DNA of 64,000 bases, taken from DASPSM01 sp963800135. GTDB lineage: Bacteria; Planctomycetota; Planctomycetia; Planctomycetales; Planctomycetaceae. Below are positions 19,836 through 28,470 of this stretch, in pieces. The position numbers were made by a program, and so were the translations under genes. Position 1 is the first letter of the stretch. The number at the start of each line of letters is the position of its first letter. Location: contig CAWCZR010000011.1 of the NCBI GenBank assembly GCA_963800135.1, forward strand, positions 62,001-126,000. Direction: 5' to 3'. The notes beneath the pieces were generated by a model, which was given only the letters and a program-made list of their open reading frames with translations, was not told where the DNA came from and did not search any database.

Positions 19836-20978
19836 GTGACCTGGGTCGCGCTCAAGATGATGACCGGCAATCGCGGCAAGTATTTCGCGATCGTGTTCGG
19901 GATCGCCTTTGCCTGCATGCTCATGGGGCAGCAGGCATCGATCTTCTGCGGACTGATGCGGAATACCACGAGCCAGATCCGCGACACAACCGGGGCCGAC
20001 ATCTGGGTGATGGACCCCAGCGTCGAGTTCGTCGACGACGTCACGCCGCTGGCGGGCAACGACCTGTTCCGCGTGCGGGGCGTGCCCGGCGTGAGCTGGG
20101 CGGTGCGGTTCTACAAAGGGCTGGCGAGAGCGCAGTTTTTGGAGGGGAACTTCAAACAGTTCATCGTGCTGGGGCTCGACAACGAAAACTTCGTCGGCGC
20201 CCCGCAAGAGATGCTGCTGGGATCGCTCGAAGATCTGCGGCGGCCCGACGCCGTGATTCTCGACGAGTACGGTTACCACTACTTGTGGCCGGGCGAGCCG
20301 TTGCGAGCCGGACGCACCTTCGAGATGAACGATCGGCGGGCGCAGGTGGTCGGCGTCTGCAAGACCTCGCCGACGTTCCAGACGTTCCCCGTGGTCTACA
20401 CCCGCTATACCCAAGCGCTGCAGTATGCCCCGCAGGAACGCCGCGTGTTGTCGTTCGTGTTGGCCAAGGCCAAACCCGGCGTGCCCGTCGCAGATGTATG
20501 CGAGAGCATCCAAGAGCAGACCGGCTTGATGGCTCTCTCGCAGCCGATTTTTAGCTGGATGACGGTCTCTTATTACATGCGGCGGACGGGCATCCCGGTG
20601 AACTTCGCCACGACCGTGCTACTGGGGTTCATCATTGGGGCGGCGGTCGCCGGCCAGACCTTTTATCTCTTCACCATCGGCAACCTGAAGCAGTTCGGCG
20701 CGCTCAAGGCGATGGGCGTGAGCAACGTCCGCATTTTTGGAATGGTGCTCGTGCAAGGCGCGTTCGTGGGCGTGATTGGCTACGGCATCGGCATGGGACT
20801 GGCCGCTCTCGTCGAGACGCTGATGTCGCTGACGATCACCACGATTCCCCCCGCGTTCTACATGCTCTGGCAGATTCCAGCAGGGACCGCGATTGCGGTC
20901 GCGCTGATCATGATCGGAACCACGTTCGTCAGTTTGCATCGCGTTTGGGTGCTCGAACCGGCGGCCGTCTTTCGTTAG
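19836..20978 (+). CDS. FtsX/DevC-like ABC exporter permease, first of two paralogs
   Basis: A 380-residue permease of the MacB/FtsX type. The GTG at 19836 is chosen because GGGAG lies 8 bp upstream and the resulting start (MTWVALKMM) matches that of the second paralog (MPWLALKML). One N-terminal membrane segment (about 15-37) is followed by a large periplasmic domain with the landmark GADIWVMDPSVEFVDD and FEMNDRRAQVVGVCKTSPTF, then three C-terminal membrane segments (about 265-375). It is clearly homologous along its full length to the next gene, so the transporter is probably a heterodimer. DevC in cyanobacteria exports glycolipids; the cargo here is unknown. Confidence 0.92.
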   Translation: MTWVALKMMTGNRGKYFAIVFGIAFACMLMGQQASIFCGLMRNTTSQIRDTTGADIWVMDPSVEFVDDVTPLAGNDLFRVRGVPGVSWAVRFYKGLARAQFLEGNFKQFIVLGLDNENFVGAPQEMLLGSLEDLRRPDAVILDEYGYHYLWPGEPLRAGRTFEMNDRRAQVVGVCKTSPTFQTFPVVYTRYTQALQYAPQERRVLSFVLAKAKPGVPVADVCESIQEQTGLMALSQPIFSWMTVSYYMRRTGIPVNFATTVLLGFIIGAAVAGQTFYLFTIGNLKQFGALKAMGVSNVRIFGMVLVQGAFVGVIGYGIGMGLAALVETLMSLTITTIPPAFYMLWQIPAGTAIAVALIMIGTTFVSLHRVWVLEPAAVFR

Positions 20979-20990
20979 GCCGAGATCACC

Positions 20991-22124
20991 ATGCCCTGGC
21001 TGGCTTTAAAGATGTTGATGGGCGATCGGGCCAAGTATCTGGCCATCGTCGCCGGTATCGCCTTCTCCGCGCTGCTGATTGCGCAGCAGTCGGCGATTTT
21101 CTGCGGCTTGATGCGGCGGACGGTGGGCCAGCTCCGCGACGTCACGGACGCCGACATCTGGGTGATGGACCCGTCGGTCGAATACGTCGACGAGCTCAAG
21201 CCGATGAAGGAGAACCACGTCTACCAGGTGCAGGGAGTGCCCGGAGTGGCCTGGGCGGTCCGTTTCTGCAAGGGGCAGGCCCGCATGAAGCTCTTCGACG
21301 GCAAGTATCAGCAGGCGATCGTGCTCGGCCTGGACGACGCCACCTTCGTCGGCGCCCCGCGCAACATGCTGCTGGGCTCGCTGGCTGGGCTCAAGCTGCC
21401 CGACGCCGTGATCATGGACGAGATTGGCTACCGCTATCTTTGGCCGGGAAAGCCGCTCCAGATCGGCGGCACGTTTGAAATGAACGATCACCGGGCCGTG
21501 ATCGTCGGCATCTGCAAGGCGAACCGGACGTTTCAAACGTTCCCGATTCTTTACACGCGCTACAACCTGGCGCTGCAGTATGTGCCGCAGGAGCGGCGTG
21601 TGCTCCCCTTCGTGCTGGTGAAGGGTCAACCCGGATTGACCAGCGCAGAAGTTTGCGAGCGGATTACGCAGCAGACGGGACTCGAGGCGCTGCCCCGCGA
21701 GGACTTTGGCTGGAAGACGGTCCGCTACTACATGAAGCGGACGGGCATCCCCATCAACTTCGGACTCACCGTGGTGTTGGGGTTCGTCGTCGGCTGCGCG
21801 ATCGCGGGCCAGACCTTCTACACCTTTGTGCTGGAAAACATGAACCAGTTCGGCGCGTTGAAAGCCATGGGCGTGAGCAACCTGAAGCTCGTCGGCATGG
21901 TGCTCTTTCAGGCGGTCGCCGTGGCCTTGCTGGGATATGGCCTGGGAATCGGACTGGCGGCCCTGTTTGGCGTCCTTACGCAAAACACCCAAGTCTCGTT
22001 CTTCCTTCCTTGGCAGGTGCTCGCCCTGACGGCCGTCGCCACCGCGCTCATTGCCATGTTGGCCAGCGTGATCAGCATCCGGCCCGTGTTGTATCTCGAA
22101 CCCGCGGTCGTGTTTCGAGGCTGA
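20991..22124 (+). CDS. FtsX/DevC-like ABC exporter permease, second of two paralogs
   Basis: A 377-residue protein with the same architecture as the preceding gene: N-terminal membrane segment, periplasmic domain and three C-terminal segments. Shared blocks include DIWVMDPSVE, LLGSLAGLKLPDAVIMDE, TFQTFP and the GQTFYTF segment, so the two arose by tandem duplication and then diverged. It starts 12 bp after the first permease stop and is followed by the ATPase gene, indicating cotranscription. Two different permease subunits with one ATPase gene suggest an obligate heterodimer. Confidence 0.92.
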   Translation: MPWLALKMLMGDRAKYLAIVAGIAFSALLIAQQSAIFCGLMRRTVGQLRDVTDADIWVMDPSVEYVDELKPMKENHVYQVQGVPGVAWAVRFCKGQARMKLFDGKYQQAIVLGLDDATFVGAPRNMLLGSLAGLKLPDAVIMDEIGYRYLWPGKPLQIGGTFEMNDHRAVIVGICKANRTFQTFPILYTRYNLALQYVPQERRVLPFVLVKGQPGLTSAEVCERITQQTGLEALPREDFGWKTVRYYMKRTGIPINFGLTVVLGFVVGCAIAGQTFYTFVLENMNQFGALKAMGVSNLKLVGMVLFQAVAVALLGYGLGIGLAALFGVLTQNTQVSFFLPWQVLALTAVATALIAMLASVISIRPVLYLEPAVVFRG

Positions 22125-22146
22125 TTCGCCTTTCGTGAGAGCGACG

Positions 22147-22977
22147 ATGATCTGGCACAAAGCGAAGCAACAAGTCAGTGACGATTCGGGCACCGTCGCG
22201 CTGCTGAACGGCCCGTCGATCGCCGTCGTCTGCCGGCAGGTGACGAAGGAATTCGGCGACGGCGATTCCCGCGTGTTCGCGCTGCGGGGCATCGACATGG
22301 AAGTTTACGGCGGCGAGCTGACGCTGTTGGTCGGGCCGTCCGGCTGCGGCAAAACGACGCTGATCTCGATCATCGCCGGCCTGCTCGATCCGACGGCCGG
22401 CGCGCTGGAAGTTTTGGGTGAAGACCTGAGCCGGATGCGCGGCGGACAGCTCGTCGATTTTCGCGGTGCGAACGTCGGCTTTGTGTTTCAGCAGTACAAT
22501 CTGCTTCCCGCGTTGACCGCGGCCGAGAACGCGGCCGTGCCGCTGATTATCGCCGGCCGTCCCCGCCGGGACGCCATCGCCAAGGCCCGGGAAATTTTGG
22601 CGGCTCTCGAGATGAGCGACCGGGCCGACGCGCTTCCTTCGACGTTGTCGGGCGGCCAGCAGCAACGGGTGGCGATCGCCCGGGCCCTGGTCCACGAGCC
22701 ACGCCTGCTGGTGTGCGACGAGCCGACGGCCGCGCTCGACGCGCGGTCCGGCCGCACCGTGCTGGAACTGGTGAAGCGCGTAGCCGTCCAGCCGGATCGG
22801 GCCGTGATCGTCGTCACTCATGACAATCGAATTTTCGACTTCGGCGACCGAATCGTCACCATGAACGATGGCCGCATCGAAAGCGTGACAGACCAGAAAA
22901 ACGAAGGCGGACCGAAATCCGTCCCGCACAGCGCGTTGGAACCGCGCGCTTGGCCTTTTGAATCAGGTGAAGCATGA
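22147..22977 (+). CDS. ABC transporter ATP-binding protein (MacB/LolD/DevA type)
   Basis: A 276-residue ATPase. Walker A is GPSGCGKTT, the Q-loop region is FVFQQYNLLP, the signature is LSGGQQQRVAIA and Walker B is LLVCDEPTAALD, all intact, followed by the switch histidine in VVTHD. The N-terminal 25 residues before the fold are an unusual extension. I prefer the ATG at 22147 (GAGAG upstream); a GTG at 22135 is also in frame. The C-terminus extends about 35 residues past the usual end and its stop overlaps the HlyD gene start by 4 bases, so the two are translationally coupled. It powers the exporter formed with the two permeases. Confidence 0.95.
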   Translation: MIWHKAKQQVSDDSGTVALLNGPSIAVVCRQVTKEFGDGDSRVFALRGIDMEVYGGELTLLVGPSGCGKTTLISIIAGLLDPTAGALEVLGEDLSRMRGGQLVDFRGANVGFVFQQYNLLPALTAAENAAVPLIIAGRPRRDAIAKAREILAALEMSDRADALPSTLSGGQQQRVAIARALVHEPRLLVCDEPTAALDARSGRTVLELVKRVAVQPDRAVIVVTHDNRIFDFGDRIVTMNDGRIESVTDQKNEGGPKSVPHSALEPRAWPFESGEA

Positions 22978-23900
22978 AACTCAGAATGGGTAAATTCTTC
23001 TTGCCGTTCCTGGCCGCGGGTATGCTGGGCTTTGCGATCTATCACGTGGCGATGGCGCAAAAGACCTACACCAAGGCGCCGCCGCCGATCGAGCCGCCGA
23101 CCACTCCGTTCGGCCACACGGTCGCCGGCTCGGGCATCGTCGAACCGAACAACGAAGCCAGCACGACCTCGGCCATCGCCGTCGGTTCGCAGATTTCGGG
23201 AGTGGTCACTCACGTTCACGTGCGGATCAATCAGAACGTGAAGGCGGGCGACCTTTTGTTCGAGCTGGATAAACGGGCCGCGCTCGCCGACCTGCATGTC
23301 CGCGAAGCGCAAGTCGGCGTCTCCGATTCCAACGTCCGTTTGCAGAAAGACCAGTTGGACCGCGGCGCCAAGCTGCTGCCGCGGCAGGCGATCACGGAGC
23401 AGGACTATGTCACGCGCGTGGAGAACTATCGTTCCGCGCTGGCGTCGCTGGAACTGGCGAAGGTGCAGGTCGAGCAGGGGAAGACGGCCGTCGATCTGCT
23501 CGAGATTCGCGCCCCCGTGGACGGAACGATTCTGCAGATCAACATCCGCCCCGGCGAATTCGTGTCGATCTCGGGCAATCAATCGATGATCCAGATGGGC
23601 AACATGCAGCCGTTGCACGTCCGCGTCGACGTCGACGAAGAGGATCTGCCGCGACTGAAGCTCAACGCGCCGGCCACCGCCAAAATTCGCGGCGACGCCC
23701 TCCAGCAGGAGGTGCCGTTGCACTTCGTGAGGCTCGAGCCGTTCGCCATGCCTAAGGTCTCGCTGACGGGGGCCAACACCGAACGAGTTGACACGCGGGT
23801 GGTGCAAGTGATCTACGCGATCGAGCCGAACAACAAGCTCGTCGCCGAGAGGAAGATTCTGGTCGGACAACTCTTGGACGTGTTCATCGATAGCAAGTGA
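22974..23900 (+). CDS. HlyD family periplasmic adaptor (membrane fusion protein)
   Basis: A 308-residue adaptor. It has an N-terminal membrane anchor (about 8-27), a split lipoyl-like domain (IAVGSQISGVVTHVHVRI and LEIRAPVDGTILQINIRPGE) and a helical hairpin between them (about 95-170). The C-terminal beta-barrel part contains VRVDVDEEDLPRL. It links the inner-membrane ABC exporter to an outer-membrane channel, but no TolC-like gene is in the window, so the channel must be encoded elsewhere. The ATG overlaps the ATPase stop codon (ATGA). A strong terminator follows at 23945-23987, closing the operon. Confidence 0.93.
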   Translation: MKLRMGKFFLPFLAAGMLGFAIYHVAMAQKTYTKAPPPIEPPTTPFGHTVAGSGIVEPNNEASTTSAIAVGSQISGVVTHVHVRINQNVKAGDLLFELDKRAALADLHVREAQVGVSDSNVRLQKDQLDRGAKLLPRQAITEQDYVTRVENYRSALASLELAKVQVEQGKTAVDLLEIRAPVDGTILQINIRPGEFVSISGNQSMIQMGNMQPLHVRVDVDEEDLPRLKLNAPATAKIRGDALQQEVPLHFVRLEPFAMPKVSLTGANTERVDTRVVQVIYAIEPNNKLVAERKILVGQLLDVFIDSK

Positions 23901-23944
23901 CCGGGCCGCCTACGCTCGGCCAGTCTCCTCTCAACTTGTGGGTT

Positions 23945-23987
23945 GCACGGCGTGGTCCCGCCATCTCGGGTCACGCCGTGCTTTGTT
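23945..23987 (+). terminator. Rho-independent terminator after the exporter operon
   Basis: GCACGGCGTG (23945-23954) pairs with CACGCCGTGC (23972-23981) and an inner CCCG/CGGG pair extends the stem, with TTTGTT following. It is the best terminator in the window. The remainder of the 315-bp gap up to 24215 shows no gene. Confidence 0.85.
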
Positions 23988-24215
23988 AACCCCCGGTAAT
24001 TCGCCGCAACTGCTGACGGTAAACGGGCAAAAGGCCGTCCCGCGGACCACGACGAGCGGCCCCTAATGCCGCGCGGCTGCCCGCTGGTTCGATCTTGTCG
24101 CGTCCCTCGATTTCGCCTACCTTCCCGCCTCCATTCTGCGGGCCGACTGCCGATTCCCATCTGTGGGTTTTCCCCTTCTTCTCTTCCCGTCTGCGTTCGC
24201 TGAAGGCCCCAACCC

Positions 24216-24800
24216 ATGCGAGGCGATTCACCCCTCGTCCGACAATCGATCCGCATTGCTCGCAGAACTAAACGGCCGCTGGCGCTGGTGCTTGTCGCCG
24301 CGCTGTCGATTCACGCGGTCTCGTGTGGAACGATCATTCACCCCGAGCGGTGGGGTCAGCCGCGAACGGGCCCGCTCGATCCGTCGATCGTCATTCTCGA
24401 CGGCTTGGGCGTGCTGTTGTTCGTGATTCCGGGCGTGGTGGCGTTCGTCGTCGATTTTTCGACCGGCGCCATTTATCTGCCCGGGCCGCCTGGCTACTAT
24501 CCGGCGCCGCCGGGAGGTTATCCGCCGCCGCCGTCCTATCCGCCGCCCGGCGCGTATCCGGCTGCCGGAAATTATGCAGCGCCCGGTACCGCGCCGGCCT
24601 ATCCACCTCCGCCACCGACGGGTGTTCCCATGACCCGGATCGACGTCGATCCCATGATGCTCAACAAGGACAAGATCCAAGCGGTGATCCGTGCCCAAAC
24701 CGGACGCGAGGTCAACCTCGACGATCCGGACGTCGCCGTGGAGCGCGTGCCCAACGTGGACGACGCATCGCGCTTACTCAACGCAGCCCGCCAGCCCTGA
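24216..24800 (+). CDS. YceK-like lipoprotein with Pro-rich domain
   Basis: A 194-residue lipoprotein. A basic N-terminus and hydrophobic stretch end in the lipobox HAVSC (Cys near residue 37). The next 50 residues (CGTIIHPERWGQ, then IVILDGLGVLLFVIPGVVAFVVDF and STGAIYLP) match a small family of Cys-anchored proteins seen in gammaproteobacteria and Planctomycetes (YceK/YidQ-like), with one hydrophobic segment. Then comes a Pro/Tyr/Gly-rich region of about 45 residues (repeated YPPPPxYP) and a charged C-terminal domain (MTRIDVDPMMLNKDKIQAV). It stands alone between the exporter terminator and the P-type ATPase fusion gene. Function unknown. Confidence 0.8.
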   Translation: MRGDSPLVRQSIRIARRTKRPLALVLVAALSIHAVSCGTIIHPERWGQPRTGPLDPSIVILDGLGVLLFVIPGVVAFVVDFSTGAIYLPGPPGYYPAPPGGYPPPPSYPPPGAYPAAGNYAAPGTAPAYPPPPPTGVPMTRIDVDPMMLNKDKIQAVIRAQTGREVNLDDPDVAVERVPNVDDASRLLNAARQP

Positions 24801-25000
24801 CCAATGGGTGAATGGCGGACGCGCCCCTCGGGCGGCCGATCTGGCACGCAGCCGTTGAGGGCGAATCTGGCACGAGCCTGCTGCGGGGGCTACGATAAAG
24901 TTCCGGCGTCACTGGGCTGGAGCCTTGCGGACCCGCGGATTTTCGCGTCGGTTCCGAAATTGCCGCGGCTCGCCCGGCGCCCCGCTACGACACGTTCGTC

Positions 25001-28000
25001 ATGCACTACGTTCCCGACTCGGCCCGCGACTTTCTGCCCGACGGTGCGGCACAGCGATCCGGATCGGGAATGCCCGGCGGCCGGCTTGCCGCCACCAGCT
25101 TTCACTATCAGTCCGCGCCGGTCTATTTCCTGACGCTGATTGTCGGGGCCTTGCTGGCTGCCGATTTGGTGATCGGTTTGTTCGGCGATCCCGCGTGGTC
25201 CGTTTACCGGGCGCCGTTCGGTTTTCGGCTGGCCCTCTTTGCGGCAGTGCTCGGCGGCGGGCGAATCCTCTATCAGACGCTCGACGGACTCTTTGAAGGC
25301 CGCGTCGGAGCGGAGTTGGCGCTGACGATCGCCGCATTGGCGGCCATCATGCTCGGCGAATATATGACGGCCGCACTCGTGGTCTTCATCGCGCTCTGCG
25401 GTGAAAGCGTCGAGGGCTATACGCTCGACCGGGCCCAGTCGGCCATTCGTCGCGTCTTCGATCTTTGCCCCGCGGTGGCGCATGTCGTCCGCGGCGGACG
25501 CGACGTCGATGTTCCGTTAGGCGAGGTCGGCGCGGGCGAAACCGTGACTATTCGCCCCGGCGAACGCGTGCCCGTCGACGGCACCGTCTCGTCCGGCGTC
25601 TCGACCGTCGACCAGAGCGCGCTGACGGGTGAGAGCCTGCCCGCCGACAAGCAAGCCGGCTCCGAAGTTTTCACCGGCACGCTCAATCAATACGGATCGT
25701 TGAGCGTCGTCGCCAAGAAAGTCGGGGCCGACACCACGCTGGGGCAAGTCGTCGACCTGGTTGCTCAGGCCACGCAGCAGAAAACGCCGCTGGAGCGGAC
25801 GGCCGATCGGCTGGCCCGCGTCTTCTTGCCCTTCGTCCTGGGCGCGGCGGTGCTGACTTTGATCGGCTGGTGGTGGAGCGCGGGCGAGTGGCGGGCGGGC
25901 TTTCGGCCGGCGCTCGCCGTGCTGGTCGTCGCCTGCCCGTGTCCGCTGATTCTGGCGACGCCCACGGCCGTCATTGCCGCCATGGCGTGGCTGGCGCGTA
26001 AAGGTGTCGTCGTGAAGGGCTCGGCCGCGCTCGAGAGCCTGGCCAGTGTCGACACGATCGCTTTCGACAAAACGGGCACGCTCACCCGCGGCGAGCTCGC
26101 GCTCGGCACGATCGTGGCCTTGCCGCCCTTGTCCGAGACCGAGTTGCTCCGCGTGGCGGCCATCGCCGAGCGGCGTAGCGAGCACCTCTTGGCGCGGCTG
26201 ATCGTCCGCGAAGCTGAAGCCCGCAATCTCGTCGTGCCGGGGATCGAAGAGTTCACACTGCACCCCGGCGCCGGAGTGGTGGCCCGCGTCCGCGCGACGC
26301 TCCTGGGCCCGTGGGTGGACGAGCCAAGCGGCCTGTGTGCGGTGATCGTCGGCAATCGCAGGCTGCTCGAATCGCAAGAAGTTGTCGTCGATGCGGCCTT
26401 CGAGGCGCGGCTGGCCCAAATCGAGGAGAGCGGCGCCACCACGATGCTGGTCGCCGTCGACGGCCGGTTGCTCGGTGCGATCGGCGTGCGCGACGCGCTC
26501 CGCGACGAGAGCCGCTCTGTGATCGCCGAGCTGAAACTCGCCGGCGTGAAGTCGTTCGCCCTGCTTACCGGCGATCGACCGCAAGCGGCCCGCACCGTGG
26601 CCGACGCATTGGGCGTGTTCGACGAGGTCCAGCCCGGCCTGTTTCCCGCCGACAAGGCCCGCTGGATCAACGAGCAACAGCGACAAGGCCGACGCGTGGC
26701 CATGGTGGGCGACGGAATCAACGACGCGCCGGCCCTCGCGGCGGCCGACGTCGGCATCGCGCTCGGCGGCGTCGGCAGCGATATCGCGGCGGAGGCCGGT
26801 TCGCTCGTGCTGATGGGCGACCCGCTGCAGCCGCTGCCCGGACTGTTGCGACTGTCCCACGCGCTCGTCCGCAACATCCGCCAGAGCATTTTGATCTTCG
26901 CCTTCGGCATGAACGCGGTGGGCATGTTGCTCTCGTCGTTCGGCCTGCTGAGCCCGGTGCTTGCCGCCGTGTTCCACGAAGCGGCCTCGCTCGCCGTGAT
27001 GATCAACGCGACGCGGCTTTTGGGCTTCGAACGGCTGCAGCTGTCGACCGCGGCCGGTGCCTGGGAGCAGTTTTCGCGCGGGGCGGAATGGCTCACGCAA
27101 GCCCTCTCTCCCAGCCGTTGGGTCTTCCGGTTGATCGAGAACCGGGCGGTCGTGCTTGGCGTCCTCGTGCCGGCGATTATCTTTGTCTGGCTGTTGTCGG
27201 GCATTGTCTGCATCCGCGACAACGAGCGGGCGTTTGTCACCCGCTTCGGTCGGGCCGAGGCCGACCTGCCCGCGGGAGTCCATTGGCGGCTGCCCGCTCC
27301 GTTCGAGCGGATCTATCGCGAGCCGGCCGACAAGCTACGCACCGTGCAGATCGGCTTTCGCGGGTCCGACGCACGACCCGCGTCCGACCCCGCTGTGCTC
27401 GGCGAACCGATCGAGTGGACCAGCGAGCACAACGAAGCCGGCTTCGAATCGCGGCCCGACGAGTCGCTAGTGTTGACCGGGGACGAAGTGCTCGTCGAGA
27501 TGACGGCCGAAGTGCAGTGGCGGATTGCCGACGTGCGGCAATACGCGTTCGGATCGGTCCGCCCCGCTGAGACCCTGCGGACGGTGGCGGAAAGCGTGCT
27601 CCGCGAAATGGCCAGCCGGCAAACGCTCGACGGAATTCTTACCGAGCGACGACAAGCGATCGAAGATGATTGCCTGGCCCGGCTCCGCACGCAAATCAAG
27701 CCGCTCGGCCTGGGAATCGAAGTCACCGAATTGACGCTGCTCGACGTTCACCCGCCGCGGCCCGCCGTTTCCGCCTATCGCGACGTGGCCGACGCGCTCG
27801 AAGAAAAGGAAGAACGCGTCAACGAGGCGGAGGCCTATTACGCCGGTCGGCTGTTGCGAGCGGCGGGTGAGCGGGCCGTTCTGATGTTGAGCGATGCGGC
27901 CGCCGACTCCAGACAGCGGTTCGACAAAACAACCGCGGGCGGCGTCTCTGGCTGGACGCTGACCGATGCACTCTGGTCGAAGCTCAATCCCGAGTCGCCG

Positions 28001-28447
28001 ACGACGGAGCTCGTGCTCTCGGGCGAAGCGGCCAGCGTTTTGTTGGGCGCTCGAGCGCAGGCAACGCAAACCACGCAAGCCGCCGGCGGACAAGCCGATC
28101 GTTTCAAAGAACTGCTCGGCGCGTATCGGTCTCAGCCAGAGCTGACCGGCCGGCACCTCTATTGGCAGGCCGTCATCGACTCGCTCTCCGGGCGGGCGGT
28201 GACGATCGTCGACCCCAAGGCGGGCGGCCACAAACGGCTCTTGCTCGGCAGCCCCGACGACTTGCGGAACGGCGGTCTGCTCCGCGAGGTCGGCTCCGAA
28301 GCCCCGTCGACCGCCACGGAAACGACAAGCCCAGCCAGTGCGCCGAACACAACCCCAACTGAGTCGTCGCCCAACGTCCCGTCGGACCGGCGGGCCGAAT
28401 CCGATCCGTCCAACCGCGGAAGTTCACCCAACGAGTCCAATCGCTGA
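25001..28447 (+). CDS. P1B-type metal ATPase fused to an HflK-like SPFH domain
   Basis: One uninterrupted frame of 1,148 residues. Residues 1-680 form a P1B-type heavy-metal pump: TGES phosphatase motif near 210, CPCP ion-binding motif at 312-315, phosphorylation motif DKTGT at 356-360, and GDGINDAP near 570. The last pump segment holds FHEAASLAVMINATRL. It lacks the N-terminal CxxC metal-binding domain, and the conserved HP pair of the nucleotide domain reads SEHLLA (H395-L396). After a 40-residue linker a membrane segment (about 715-740) starts an HflK-like SPFH/prohibitin domain (ERAFVTRFGRAEADLPAGVH) with a coiled-coil and a Ser/Pro/Thr-rich tail. No ATG exists in frame between 26999 and 27500, where a separate hflK would begin, supporting a real fusion. 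HflC- and HflK-like genes follow. Metal specificity is unknown. Confidence 0.92.
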   Translation: MHYVPDSARDFLPDGAAQRSGSGMPGGRLAATSFHYQSAPVYFLTLIVGALLAADLVIGLFGDPAWSVYRAPFGFRLALFAAVLGGGRILYQTLDGLFEGRVGAELALTIAALAAIMLGEYMTAALVVFIALCGESVEGYTLDRAQSAIRRVFDLCPAVAHVVRGGRDVDVPLGEVGAGETVTIRPGERVPVDGTVSSGVSTVDQSALTGESLPADKQAGSEVFTGTLNQYGSLSVVAKKVGADTTLGQVVDLVAQATQQKTPLERTADRLARVFLPFVLGAAVLTLIGWWWSAGEWRAGFRPALAVLVVACPCPLILATPTAVIAAMAWLARKGVVVKGSAALESLASVDTIAFDKTGTLTRGELALGTIVALPPLSETELLRVAAIAERRSEHLLARLIVREAEARNLVVPGIEEFTLHPGAGVVARVRATLLGPWVDEPSGLCAVIVGNRRLLESQEVVVDAAFEARLAQIEESGATTMLVAVDGRLLGAIGVRDALRDESRSVIAELKLAGVKSFALLTGDRPQAARTVADALGVFDEVQPGLFPADKARWINEQQRQGRRVAMVGDGINDAPALAAADVGIALGGVGSDIAAEAGSLVLMGDPLQPLPGLLRLSHALVRNIRQSILIFAFGMNAVGMLLSSFGLLSPVLAAVFHEAASLAVMINATRLLGFERLQLSTAAGAWEQFSRGAEWLTQALSPSRWVFRLIENRAVVLGVLVPAIIFVWLLSGIVCIRDNERAFVTRFGRAEADLPAGVHWRLPAPFERIYREPADKLRTVQIGFRGSDARPASDPAVLGEPIEWTSEHNEAGFESRPDESLVLTGDEVLVEMTAEVQWRIADVRQYAFGSVRPAETLRTVAESVLREMASRQTLDGILTERRQAIEDDCLARLRTQIKPLGLGIEVTELTLLDVHPPRPAVSAYRDVADALEEKEERVNEAEAYYAGRLLRAAGERAVLMLSDAAADSRQRFDKTTAGGVSGWTLTDALWSKLNPESPTTELVLSGEAASVLLGARAQATQTTQAAGGQADRFKELLGAYRSQPELTGRHLYWQAVIDSLSGRAVTIVDPKAGGHKRLLLGSPDDLRNGGLLREVGSEAPSTATETTSPASAPNTTPTESSPNVPSDRRAESDPSNRGSSPNESNR

Positions 28448-28470
28448 GCCCCAGCGCTGAAGTCAAAGCC

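Noticed and set aside
26999..27500. The pump-SPFH fusion as an artefact of a missed stop codon
   Set aside because: The frame is continuous, the linker has no ATG start for a separate hflK, and no ribosome binding site is visible, so the fusion is kept.
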